DNA of 64,000 bases from Tepidimonas ignava. GTDB lineage: Bacteria > Pseudomonadota > Gammaproteobacteria > Burkholderiales > Burkholderiaceae_C. The notes under the pieces are model-generated. The model did no database searches. It was not told where the DNA came from and worked only from the letters and a program-made list of their open reading frames with translations. The stretch is from positions 1 through 64,000 of the forward strand of contig NZ_SMAH01000005.1 in assembly GCF_004342625.1 (NCBI RefSeq), given 5' to 3'. Of this stretch, positions 9,777 through 16,965 are shown piece after piece. Both the position numbers and the translations under genes were made by a program. The stretch's first letter is position 1. Each line of letters starts with the position of its first letter.

Positions 9777-10184
9777 GTGAACGGTATCCTCGTCATCGCC
9801 CACGCGCCGCTGGCCTCCGCCTTGCGCCAGTGCGTGTTGCACGTTTTCCCGGAGGCGCAGCGCGTGGTCGATGCGCTGGACGTGCCCCCGGACCAGCCGC
9901 CCGAGGTCACGCTGGCGCAGGCGCGCGCGCTGATCGCGTTGCACGGCGCCGACGACACGCTGGTGCTGACCGACCTTGTGGGCGCGACCCCCGGCAACGT
10001 CGCCGCCCAGTTGGGCGACGGCGTGCACACCCGCGTGGTGGCCGGCGTCAACTTGCCGATGCTGCTGCGCGCGGTCACCTACCGCCACGAACCCATCGAC
10101 GCGCTGGTGGCGCGCGCCACCAGCGGCGGCACGCAAGGGGTGATGCCGCTGGCGCCGCCCACCTCGCCCCCTACCAGCCCGTAA
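9777..10184 (+). CDS. PTS mannose-type EIIA domain protein (regulatory PTS)
   Basis: This 135-aa protein is a stand-alone EIIA of the mannose/sorbose family (PF03610). The phospho-accepting His is H9 in ILVIAHAPLA, and the second conserved region is VLTDLVGATPGN. No IIB, IIC or IID gene is near, so it is probably regulatory rather than part of a sugar permease, as is usual in betaproteobacteria. Translation starts at a GTG at 9777; no ATG exists in the N-terminal region before the conserved strand. The C-terminal 20 residues are a Pro/Thr/Ser tail outside the domain. It is the first gene of an EIIA-HPr-EI operon. Confidence 0.88.
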   Translation: MNGILVIAHAPLASALRQCVLHVFPEAQRVVDALDVPPDQPPEVTLAQARALIALHGADDTLVLTDLVGATPGNVAAQLGDGVHTRVVAGVNLPMLLRAVTYRHEPIDALVARATSGGTQGVMPLAPPTSPPTSP

Positions 10185-10221
10185 GGCCCGCGCCCCGCCT
10201 ATCCAACGCACACCGCCCGCC

Positions 10222-10491
10222 ATGCTCAAGCAAAGCGCCACCATCTGCAACAAGCTCGGTCTGCACGCGCGCGCCGCGGCCAAACTGACCAAGCTGGCGG
10301 CCAGTTACCCATGCGAGGTGTGGATGAGCCGCGCGGGCCGGCGCATCAACGCCAAGAGCATCATGGGGGTGATGATGTTGGCCGCCGGGCTGGGGGCCAC
10401 GGTCGAGATCGAAACCGACGGACCGCAGGAAGACGAGGCGATGCAGGCCATCCTGGCGCTGATCGCCGACCGATTCGGAGAAGGGGAATGA
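10222..10491 (+). CDS. ptsH: Phosphocarrier protein HPr
   Basis: This 89-aa protein matches HPr in length and motifs. H15 in G-L-H-A-R-A-A is phosphorylated by enzyme I, and S46 in A-K-S-I-M-G-V is the target of HPr kinase. That kinase (hprK) is encoded at 33767. Together with EIIA, EI, PtsN and HprK it forms a regulatory phosphotransfer chain responding to phosphoenolpyruvate and ATP levels. The stop codon overlaps the ATG of ptsI, so the two genes are translationally coupled. Confidence 0.97.
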   Translation: MLKQSATICNKLGLHARAAAKLTKLAASYPCEVWMSRAGRRINAKSIMGVMMLAAGLGATVEIETDGPQEDEAMQAILALIADRFGEGE

Positions 10492-12218
10492 CCACCTTCA
10501 CGCTGCACGGGCAGGCGGTGTCACGCGGCGTGGCCATCGGCCGCGCGGTGCTGGCGGCAGCCAGCCGGGTGGACGTGGCGCACTACTTCATCGCGCCCGA
10601 GCAGGTTTCTGACGAGATGGCGCGCTTGCGCCGCGCGCGCGACACCGTCATCGACGACCTGCAGCGGCTTCGTCAGGGCCTGGCGCACGACGGGGTGGGG
10701 GCGCACGCCGAGCTGGCGGCGCTGCTGGAAGTGCACCTGATGCTGTTGCAGGACGAGCAGTTGCAAGAGGGCGTCAAGCACTGGGTGAGCGAGCGCCACT
10801 ACAACGCCGAGTGGGCGCTGACCGCGCAGCTGGAGGTGGTGGCGCGCCAGTTCGACGACATGGAAGACCCCTACCTGCGCGAGCGCCGGGCCGACCTGGA
10901 GCAGGTGGTGGAGCGCATGTTGCGCGTGTTGCAAGGCGCACCGTCGCCGCTGGCGCACGCGCCCACCCCCAGCGCCGAGGGCGAGGCGTTGGTGCTGGTG
11001 GCGCACGACCTGTCGCCGGCGGACATGCTGCACTTCAAGCACGGCGTGTTTGCCGGTTTCGTCACCGACGTCGGTGGCCGCACCAGCCACACGGCGATCG
11101 TGGCGCGCAGCCTGGAAATCCCCGCGGTGGTGGGCGTGCGCAACGCCAGCCAGTGGGTGCAGCAAGACGACCTGGTCATCATCGACGGTGACGCGGGCGT
11201 GCTGATCGTCAACCCCACACCGATGATGCTGGCCGAGTACGGCTACAAGCAGCGCCAAGGCGAGGTGGAGCGCGAAAAGCTCACCCGCATCAAAAATACG
11301 CCCGCGGTGACGCTGGACGGGCAGCGCATCGAGCTGCTGGCCAACATCGAGCTGCCCGAGGACACCCTGCCCGCGCTGGCCGTGGGGGCGGTGGGCGTGG
11401 GGCTGTTTCGCACCGAATTTTTGTTCATGGGCCGCGGCGGCCACCTGCCCGACGAGGAAGAGCAATACGACGCCTACCGCCGCGCGGTGGAGGGCATGCA
11501 CGGGCTGCCGGTGACCATCCGCACCGTGGACGTGGGCGCCGACAAGCCGCTGGACCACCACCGGCGTGACGAGCACCTGAACCCCGCGCTGGGGTTGCGC
11601 GCCATCCGCTGGAGCCTGGCCGAGCCGGCCATGTTCCTGACGCAGTTGCGCGCCATCTTGCGCGCGGCGGCGCACGGGCGCGTCAACATCCTCATCCCGA
11701 TGGTGGCGCACCTGCGTGAAATCCGCCAGGTGCACACGATGCTGGCCAAGGCGCGCGAGCAGCTCGACCGCCGCGGCACCGTGTACGGCCCGGTGCGCCT
11801 GGGGGCCATGATCGAGGTGCCCGCCGCTGCGCTGGCGGTGCGCATGTTGCTGCCGCACGTGGACTTTGTGTCCATCGGCACCAACGACCTGATCCAGTAC
11901 GCGCTGGCCATCGACCGTGTGGACGAGTCGGTGGCGCACCTGTACGACCCGCTGCACCCGGCGGTGCTGCGCATGGTGGCCGACACCATCGCCGCCGCGC
12001 GCGAGGCGGGCAAACCGGTCAGCGTGTGCGGCGAGATGGCCGGCGACGTGACCCTGACGCGGCTGCTGCTGGGGCTGGGGTTGCGCAGCTTTTCGATGCA
12101 CCCGACACAGATCCTGCCGGTCAAGCAGCAGGTGCTGCGCAGCGACACACGCAAGCTGCAGGCGTGGGCGCAACAGGTGGTGGCCAGCGACGAGCCGGCG
12201 GCGCTGCTGGTCGGTTGA
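10488..12218 (+). CDS. ptsI: Phosphoenolpyruvate-protein phosphotransferase (PTS enzyme I)
   Basis: This 576-aa enzyme transfers phosphate from phosphoenolpyruvate to HPr. The active-site His is H201 in G-G-R-T-S-H-T-A-I-V-A-R. The C-terminal TIM-barrel PEP domain shows GLFRTEFLFM, IRTVDVGADK, SIGTNDLIQY and VCGEMAG. Length is standard for the family. The ATG at 10488 overlaps the ptsH stop (ATGA), confirming the start. The gene ends at the candidate promoter of the downstream secretion operon. Confidence 0.97.
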   Translation: MTTFTLHGQAVSRGVAIGRAVLAAASRVDVAHYFIAPEQVSDEMARLRRARDTVIDDLQRLRQGLAHDGVGAHAELAALLEVHLMLLQDEQLQEGVKHWVSERHYNAEWALTAQLEVVARQFDDMEDPYLRERRADLEQVVERMLRVLQGAPSPLAHAPTPSAEGEALVLVAHDLSPADMLHFKHGVFAGFVTDVGGRTSHTAIVARSLEIPAVVGVRNASQWVQQDDLVIIDGDAGVLIVNPTPMMLAEYGYKQRQGEVEREKLTRIKNTPAVTLDGQRIELLANIELPEDTLPALAVGAVGVGLFRTEFLFMGRGGHLPDEEEQYDAYRRAVEGMHGLPVTIRTVDVGADKPLDHHRRDEHLNPALGLRAIRWSLAEPAMFLTQLRAILRAAAHGRVNILIPMVAHLREIRQVHTMLAKAREQLDRRGTVYGPVRLGAMIEVPAAALAVRMLLPHVDFVSIGTNDLIQYALAIDRVDESVAHLYDPLHPAVLRMVADTIAAAREAGKPVSVCGEMAGDVTLTRLLLGLGLRSFSMHPTQILPVKQQVLRSDTRKLQAWAQQVVASDEPAALLVG

Positions 12219-12242
12219 AGCGGCCCGCAACGCTGTTACACT
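12215..12242 (+). promoter_or_regulatory. Candidate sigma70 promoter of the Lap secretion operon
   Basis: TTGAAG (12215-12220) and TACACT (12237-12242) are spaced by 16 bp and lie about 100 bp before the exporter start codon at 12339. The -35 overlaps the ptsI stop codon. The match is reasonable but not close to consensus, so this is a candidate only. It would give a leader of about 90 nt. Confidence 0.4.
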
Positions 12243-12338
12243 CATTTTCATCACTTCATGCCGGCGTGGCGGGTGGTGTGGGGCGGCGTCGCCGCACGCC
12301 CGGCCCAGCGCCGGCCCATCCCATCAGGAGACCTTGGC

Positions 12339-14510
12339 ATGGCCGAGTCCGCCAGCCCTGCGGCGCCGGTTGCACCCACCCCGCCCACCGTGGGCCAGCC
12401 CGACCCGTTGCTGGCGTGTTTGCTCGTCGTGGCGCGCGCCCACGGGCGCACCAACAGCGCCGAGGGCGTGACCGCAGGGTTGCCGCTGGTCGATGGCCGC
12501 CTGACGCCCAGCCTGCTGGAGCGTGCCGCGCGCCGCTGCGGCCTGAGCAGCCGCATCGTGCGCCAGCCGCTGCACGCGCTGCGCGCCGAGCTGTTGCCGG
12601 CCATCCTGTTGCTGGACGGACGCGACGCCTGCGTGCTGCTGGAGCGCCGCGACGACGGCACCTGTCGCGTCGTGTACCCGGAGCTGGACGACGCCCCGGT
12701 GGATGTGCCGCTGCAGGCCCTGCAGGCGCGCTACAGCGGCCGTGCCGTGTACCTGCGGCCACGGCAGCAGTTCGAGGCGCGCGCGGGCGTCGTGTCCAAG
12801 GGGCGCGACGGCCACTGGTTTTGGAGCGTCATCGCCGACAACGCCCGTCTGTACCGTGACGTGCTGCTGGCGGCGTTTCTGACCAACCTGTTCGCGGTGG
12901 CCATGCCGCTGTTCGTGATGAACGTGTACGACCGCGTCGTGCCCAACCAGGCGTTCGACACGTTGTGGGTGCTGGCGCTGGGCGTGCTGGTGGTGCTGCT
13001 GGGCGACATGGTGCTGCGCATGCTGCGCGTGCGCTTTGTCGACCTGGCCAGCAGCCGCGCTGACGTGCGCCTGTCGGCGCTGATCATGGAGCGGGTGCTG
13101 GGCCTGCGCATGGAGCAGCGCCCGGCGTCGGCGGGCTCGTTCGCTTCCAACCTGCGCGCGTTCGAGTCGGTGCGCGACTTCATCGGCTCGGCCACGGTGA
13201 TGGCCTTCGTCGACCTGCCGTACGCGCTGCTGTTCGTGGCTGTCATCACGTGGATCGCGCCGCCCATGGTGCTGCCGCTGCTGGTGGGGGCGGTGCTGAT
13301 GCTGCTGTACGCGCTGGCGGTGCAGGGGCGCATGCACCAGCTCACCGAAACCACCTACCGCGCCAGCGCGCAGCGCAACGCCACGCTGGTGGAGGCGCTG
13401 GTGGGGTTCGAAACCGTCAAGGCGCTGGCGGCCGAGTCGCCCCTGCAGCGCAAATGGGAGCACAGCGCCGCGCTGCTGGCGCGCGTCGGCGCGCAGCTGC
13501 GCTTGCTGTCCAGCAGCGCCAGCAACACCTCGATGTTCGTGCAGCAAACGGTCAACGTCGTCATGGTCATGATCGGCGTGTACCTGATCGGCGAGCGCGA
13601 ACTGTCGCTGGGCGGGCTGATCGCCTGCACCATGCTGGCCTCGCGCGCGATGGCCCCGATCGGCCAGGTGGCGGGGCTGCTGGTGCAGTACCACACCGCG
13701 CGCACGGCGCTCGATTCGCTCGACGAGTTGATGAAGCGCGAGGTCGAGCGCCCGCCGCAAGCGCACTTCGTCACCCGGGGCCACTTCGAAGGCGCCATCG
13801 AGCTGCGCGACGTGTCGTTCCAATACCCGGGCCAGCAAAACGGCGCGCTGCGCGGGGTGAGCCTGCGCATCCAGCCCGGCGAGCGCGTGGCCATCCTGGG
13901 CCGGGTCGGCTCGGGCAAGACCACGGTGCAAAAACTCATCCTGGGGCTGTACCGGCCCACCAGCGGCGCGGTGCTGATCGACGGGGTGGACGTGCGCCAG
14001 CTCGACCCGGCCGAGCTGCGCCGCCACATCGGCTACGTGCAGCAAGACGTGATGCTGTTTTACGGCACGTTGCGCGACAACATTGTGCTGGGCGCGCCCC
14101 AGGCCGACGACGAAGACCTGTTGCGCGCGGCGCACGTGGGCGCCATCACCGACTTTGTCAACGCCCACCCGCAGGGTTTCGACATGGTGGTGGGCGAGCG
14201 TGGCGAGTCGCTTTCGGGCGGTCAGCGCCAGGGCGTGGCGATCGCCCGTGCGCTGGTGCACGACCCCACGATCCTGCTGATGGACGAACCCACGGCGTCG
14301 ATGGACCACAGCACCGAAGAGACGGTCAAGGCGCGCCTCAAGCAGCACCTGGCGGGCAAGACGCTGGTGCTGGTGACGCACCGCACGTCGCTGCTGGACC
14401 TGGTGGACCGCCTGATCGTGCTGGACGCTGGCCGCGTCGTGGCCGACGGCCCCAAGGATCTGGTCGTGCAAGCGCTGCGCGAAGGCCGCATCGGAAAGGT
14501 GGCGCCATGA
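12339..14510 (+). CDS. Type I secretion ABC exporter (LapB-like permease/ATPase)
   Basis: This 723-aa protein is an inner-membrane ABC exporter of the LapB/HlyB class. Order: a degenerate C39-like domain (about 25-150) without the catalytic CxxC environment of true peptidases, a six-helix membrane domain (about 175-450), and an ATPase. The ATPase shows Walker A in G-R-V-G-S-G-K-T-T, the signature L-S-G-G-Q-R-Q-G and Walker B I-L-L-M-D-E-P-T. Partners are the fusion protein encoded immediately downstream (ATGA overlap) and an outer-membrane TolC/LapE channel not found here. The substrate is very probably the adhesin at 16966. The start at 12339 has CAGGAG upstream; an ATG at 12258 lacks a comparable site. 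Confidence 0.93.
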   Translation: MAESASPAAPVAPTPPTVGQPDPLLACLLVVARAHGRTNSAEGVTAGLPLVDGRLTPSLLERAARRCGLSSRIVRQPLHALRAELLPAILLLDGRDACVLLERRDDGTCRVVYPELDDAPVDVPLQALQARYSGRAVYLRPRQQFEARAGVVSKGRDGHWFWSVIADNARLYRDVLLAAFLTNLFAVAMPLFVMNVYDRVVPNQAFDTLWVLALGVLVVLLGDMVLRMLRVRFVDLASSRADVRLSALIMERVLGLRMEQRPASAGSFASNLRAFESVRDFIGSATVMAFVDLPYALLFVAVITWIAPPMVLPLLVGAVLMLLYALAVQGRMHQLTETTYRASAQRNATLVEALVGFETVKALAAESPLQRKWEHSAALLARVGAQLRLLSSSASNTSMFVQQTVNVVMVMIGVYLIGERELSLGGLIACTMLASRAMAPIGQVAGLLVQYHTARTALDSLDELMKREVERPPQAHFVTRGHFEGAIELRDVSFQYPGQQNGALRGVSLRIQPGERVAILGRVGSGKTTVQKLILGLYRPTSGAVLIDGVDVRQLDPAELRRHIGYVQQDVMLFYGTLRDNIVLGAPQADDEDLLRAAHVGAITDFVNAHPQGFDMVVGERGESLSGGQRQGVAIARALVHDPTILLMDEPTASMDHSTEETVKARLKQHLAGKTLVLVTHRTSLLDLVDRLIVLDAGRVVADGPKDLVVQALREGRIGKVAP

Positions 14511-15925
14511 GCGAGCTGGGAGCCAAGGGATTCGACCGCATCGGCCGCCTCACCGAGCGTGGCGGCGGCCTGGGTCGGCTGCTGTTTGGGCGATTCGTGG
14601 ACCGCCTGGGCGGCGCGCCCGACGCCCAGCAGGTCCAGGACTGGGGCGCCGACGCCGACTGGGCGCAGCTGCAACAAGAGCCGCTGCGCGCGCGCTACCT
14701 GCTGCGCATCGCTGCGGTGGTGGTGGTGGCCCTCATCGTGTGGGCGGCGTTTGCCGAGCTGGACGAAGTCACCCGCGGCGAAGCGCGCGTCGTGCCCTCC
14801 AGCCAGGTGCAGGTGGTGCAAAGCGTCGATGGTGGCGTGGTGACCGAAATCCTGGTGCGCGAGGGCGAACTCGTGCAAGCGGGCCAGTTGCTGCTGCGCG
14901 TGGACCCCACGCGCTTTGCCGCCAACCTGAGCGAAAGCCGCGCCACGCAACTGGCGCTGCAAGCCAAAGCCGAGCGGCTGCAGGCGCTCATCCAGGGGCG
15001 GCCGTTCAACCCCTCGGCCGAGCTGCTGCGCGAAGCGCCGCAGCTGGTGGCGCAGGAACGCGCCGCCTACGAGGCCAAGCGTGCCGAAATCGCGGCGCAA
15101 ATCGGCATCACGCAAAGCCAGCTTGGGCAGCGCCAACAGGAGCTCAACGAAGCGCGCGCCCGCCGCGAGCAAGCCGAACGCAGCCTGGAGCTGACCCAGC
15201 GTGAGTTGGAAGCCACCCGCCCGATGGTGCGCAGCGGCGCCGTGTCCGAAGTCGAGGTGCTGCGCCTGGAGCGCGAAGTCACCCGCCTGCGCGGCGAGCG
15301 CGAACAGGCCACGGCCCAGATCGCGCGCGTGCAGGCGGCCATTGCGGAGGCACAGCGCCGCATCGACGAAGTGCAACTGCAGGCGCGCGCGCAGATGAGC
15401 GCCGAGCTGTCCGACACGCTCAGCCGCCTGTCCGCCTTGGCCGAAGGGGGCCGCGCGCTGGAAGACAAGGTGCTCAAGGCCGACCTCAAGTCGCCCGTGC
15501 GCGGCACCGTCAAGCGGCTGCACGTCAACACCGTGGGCGCGGTCGTTCAACCGGGGCGCGAGGTGGTGGAGATCGTGCCGCTGGACGACGCGCTGATCCT
15601 GGAGGCACGCATCGCCCCCAAGGACATCGCCTTTTTGCGGCCCGGCCTGCGCGCCATGGTCAAGTTCACCGCCTACGACTTTGCCATCTACGGTGGCCTC
15701 GAAGCCGACGTGGAGAGCATCGGCGCCGACTCGGTGGTGGACGACAAAGGCAACGCCTACTACATCGTGCGCTTGCGCACCCACCGCGCCAGCCTTGGGC
15801 CGGGGCTGCCTATCATCCCCGGCATGGTGGCGCAGGTGGACATCCTTACCGGCAAAAAGACCGTGCTGCAGTACCTGCTCAAGCCCGTGCTGCGCGCCAA
15901 GGCCAACGCGCTGACCGAGCGCTGA
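14507..15925 (+). CDS. HlyD-family membrane fusion protein (LapC-like)
   Basis: This 472-aa periplasmic adaptor connects the ABC exporter to the outer-membrane channel. One transmembrane helix (about 66-86, in YLLRIAAVVVVALIVWAAF) follows a cytoplasmic N-terminus. A lipoyl-like hairpin half comes next (QVQVVQSVDGGVVTEILVRE region), then a long coiled coil (about 150-320, rich in E, R, Q and A), then the second lipoyl half (KSPVRGTVKRL) and the beta-barrel end. Length and order match HlyD/LapC. The ATG overlaps the exporter stop by 4 bp, so the pair is coupled. Confidence 0.93.
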   Translation: MSELGAKGFDRIGRLTERGGGLGRLLFGRFVDRLGGAPDAQQVQDWGADADWAQLQQEPLRARYLLRIAAVVVVALIVWAAFAELDEVTRGEARVVPSSQVQVVQSVDGGVVTEILVREGELVQAGQLLLRVDPTRFAANLSESRATQLALQAKAERLQALIQGRPFNPSAELLREAPQLVAQERAAYEAKRAEIAAQIGITQSQLGQRQQELNEARARREQAERSLELTQRELEATRPMVRSGAVSEVEVLRLEREVTRLRGEREQATAQIARVQAAIAEAQRRIDEVQLQARAQMSAELSDTLSRLSALAEGGRALEDKVLKADLKSPVRGTVKRLHVNTVGAVVQPGREVVEIVPLDDALILEARIAPKDIAFLRPGLRAMVKFTAYDFAIYGGLEADVESIGADSVVDDKGNAYYIVRLRTHRASLGPGLPIIPGMVAQVDILTGKKTVLQYLLKPVLRAKANALTER

Positions 15926-15943
15926 TCCGTCGGGAGTCACCCC

Positions 15944-16612
15944 ATGAGCGGCAAACGCCACTTCCTCGTCGCCGGCCCCGGGGCCGCGCCGCCCGCGCCT
16001 TCCGCGCCGCCCGAGCGCTGGCTGCAGGCCTTTGCCGACGGCCAGTGGAGCACCTGGGCCACGCTGCAGGCCACGCTGCGCGCGGGCGACACCGTGTGGG
16101 TGCCGGTCACCCTGCCGGGCTGGGAGGCACGCGTGCGCGAGCTGGCGCAGCAGCGGCGCGACGTGGCGGTGGTGGTGCTCAGCCCCGTGCCCCACGACGA
16201 CGAGGGCTTGCGCGCCCTCAACGCCGGCGCGCGCGGCTACGTGCACCTGCTGGCGGTGCCCGCCATGCTGCGCGAAGTCGAGCACGTCGTGCGCCACGGC
16301 GGCCTGTGGGCCGGGCCCGAGCTGGTGCAACGCCTGTTGGCCGCGGCCCGCACCGTGCTGGCCCATGCGCCGGCGGCGGCGCGCTCGGTGGCGGACCTGT
16401 CGGTGCTGTCCGAACGCGAAGCCCAGGTGGCCCGCGCGGTGGCCGCCGGCAAGTCCAACCGCGAGGTGGCCGAGCAGCTCTTCATCAGCGAGCGTACCGT
16501 CAAAGCGCACCTGGGCCAGGTGTTTGCCAAGCTGGGCGTGCGCGACCGTGTGCAACTGGCCCTGCTGCTGACCGACGGCCAGCCCGCGACCGAGCCGAAA
16601 GCCCTGCCATGA
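15944..16612 (+). CDS. LuxR-type regulator with degenerate receiver domain
   Basis: This 222-aa protein has a C-terminal LuxR/GerE helix-turn-helix (about 145-210: LSEREAQVARAVAAGKSNRE then ISERTVKAHLGQVFAKLGV). The N-terminal part aligns in style with a receiver domain, but the phosphoacceptor position falls on a Pro (P54 in V-W-V-P-V-T-L-P-G) and the usual Lys after GARGY is missing. Control by Asp phosphorylation is therefore unlikely; it may act constitutively or through protein contact. It sits inside the exporter-adhesin locus, 18 bp after the fusion protein gene, and is a candidate activator of the adhesin promoter. Confidence 0.88.
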   Translation: MSGKRHFLVAGPGAAPPAPSAPPERWLQAFADGQWSTWATLQATLRAGDTVWVPVTLPGWEARVRELAQQRRDVAVVVLSPVPHDDEGLRALNAGARGYVHLLAVPAMLREVEHVVRHGGLWAGPELVQRLLAAARTVLAHAPAAARSVADLSVLSEREAQVARAVAAGKSNREVAEQLFISERTVKAHLGQVFAKLGVRDRVQLALLLTDGQPATEPKALP

Positions 16613-16854
16613 GCGACCCCACCCCCGCCCCCGAGGCGCCCGCGCCCGACGAGGAACGCGAGCACCTCAGCCGCACCGACGCGGACCTGGCGCGCATCAC
16701 CGAAGACCTGATCGACATCCTGATCGCGCGCGGCGTCATCCAGTTCACCGACTTCCCCGCGCCTGCGCAGGCCAAGCTGCTGCAGCGGCGCGCCAGCCGC
16801 GCCGCGCTCAGCCGCCGCTTGCAACTGCTGGACGATGACCAGGGCGTGATCTGA
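16609..16854 (+). CDS. Small conserved-looking protein in the adhesin locus, function unknown
   Basis: This 81-aa protein starts in an ATGA overlap with the LuxR-type gene, a strong sign that it is real. The first 25 residues are acidic and Pro/Ala-rich; the remainder looks helical (RTDADLARITEDLIDILIAR, then a QAKLLQRRASRAALSRRLQ helix). It has no signal peptide or membrane segment, so it should be cytoplasmic. I do not recognise its family. Location suggests a role with the regulator or with the adhesin before secretion, such as a chaperone or anti-activator, but nothing in the sequence shows this. Confidence 0.7.
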   Translation: MSDPTPAPEAPAPDEEREHLSRTDADLARITEDLIDILIARGVIQFTDFPAPAQAKLLQRRASRAALSRRLQLLDDDQGVI

Positions 16855-16882
16855 CACGGCCGCGCCCCACCGCCCCCCAAAA

Positions 16883-16945
16883 ATTGGACTTTGGTCCAAT
16901 GGCCGTGCAGCGGCCCCAGGGCTACAGTGCGTGCATCGTACGCAC
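16883..16945 (+). promoter_or_regulatory. Two inverted repeats upstream of the adhesin gene
   Basis: The first is ATTGGAC (16883-16889) and GTCCAAT (16894-16900), 7-bp arms with a 4-bp spacer. The second is GTGCGT (16927-16932) and ACGCAC (16940-16945), 6-bp arms with a 7-bp spacer. Both lie in the 111-bp gap before the adhesin ATG at 16966, which has AAGGAG as ribosome site. A -10-like TACAGT lies at 16923-16928 with no good -35, as expected for an activator-dependent promoter. The LuxR-type protein encoded at 15944 is the natural candidate to bind here. Confidence 0.45.
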
Positions 16946-16965
16946 AACCCTGCAAGGAGTCCGCC

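Noticed and set aside
12258-12338. Earlier start for the exporter gene
   Set aside because: The added 27 residues are not part of the family and the ATG at 12339 has the better ribosome site.
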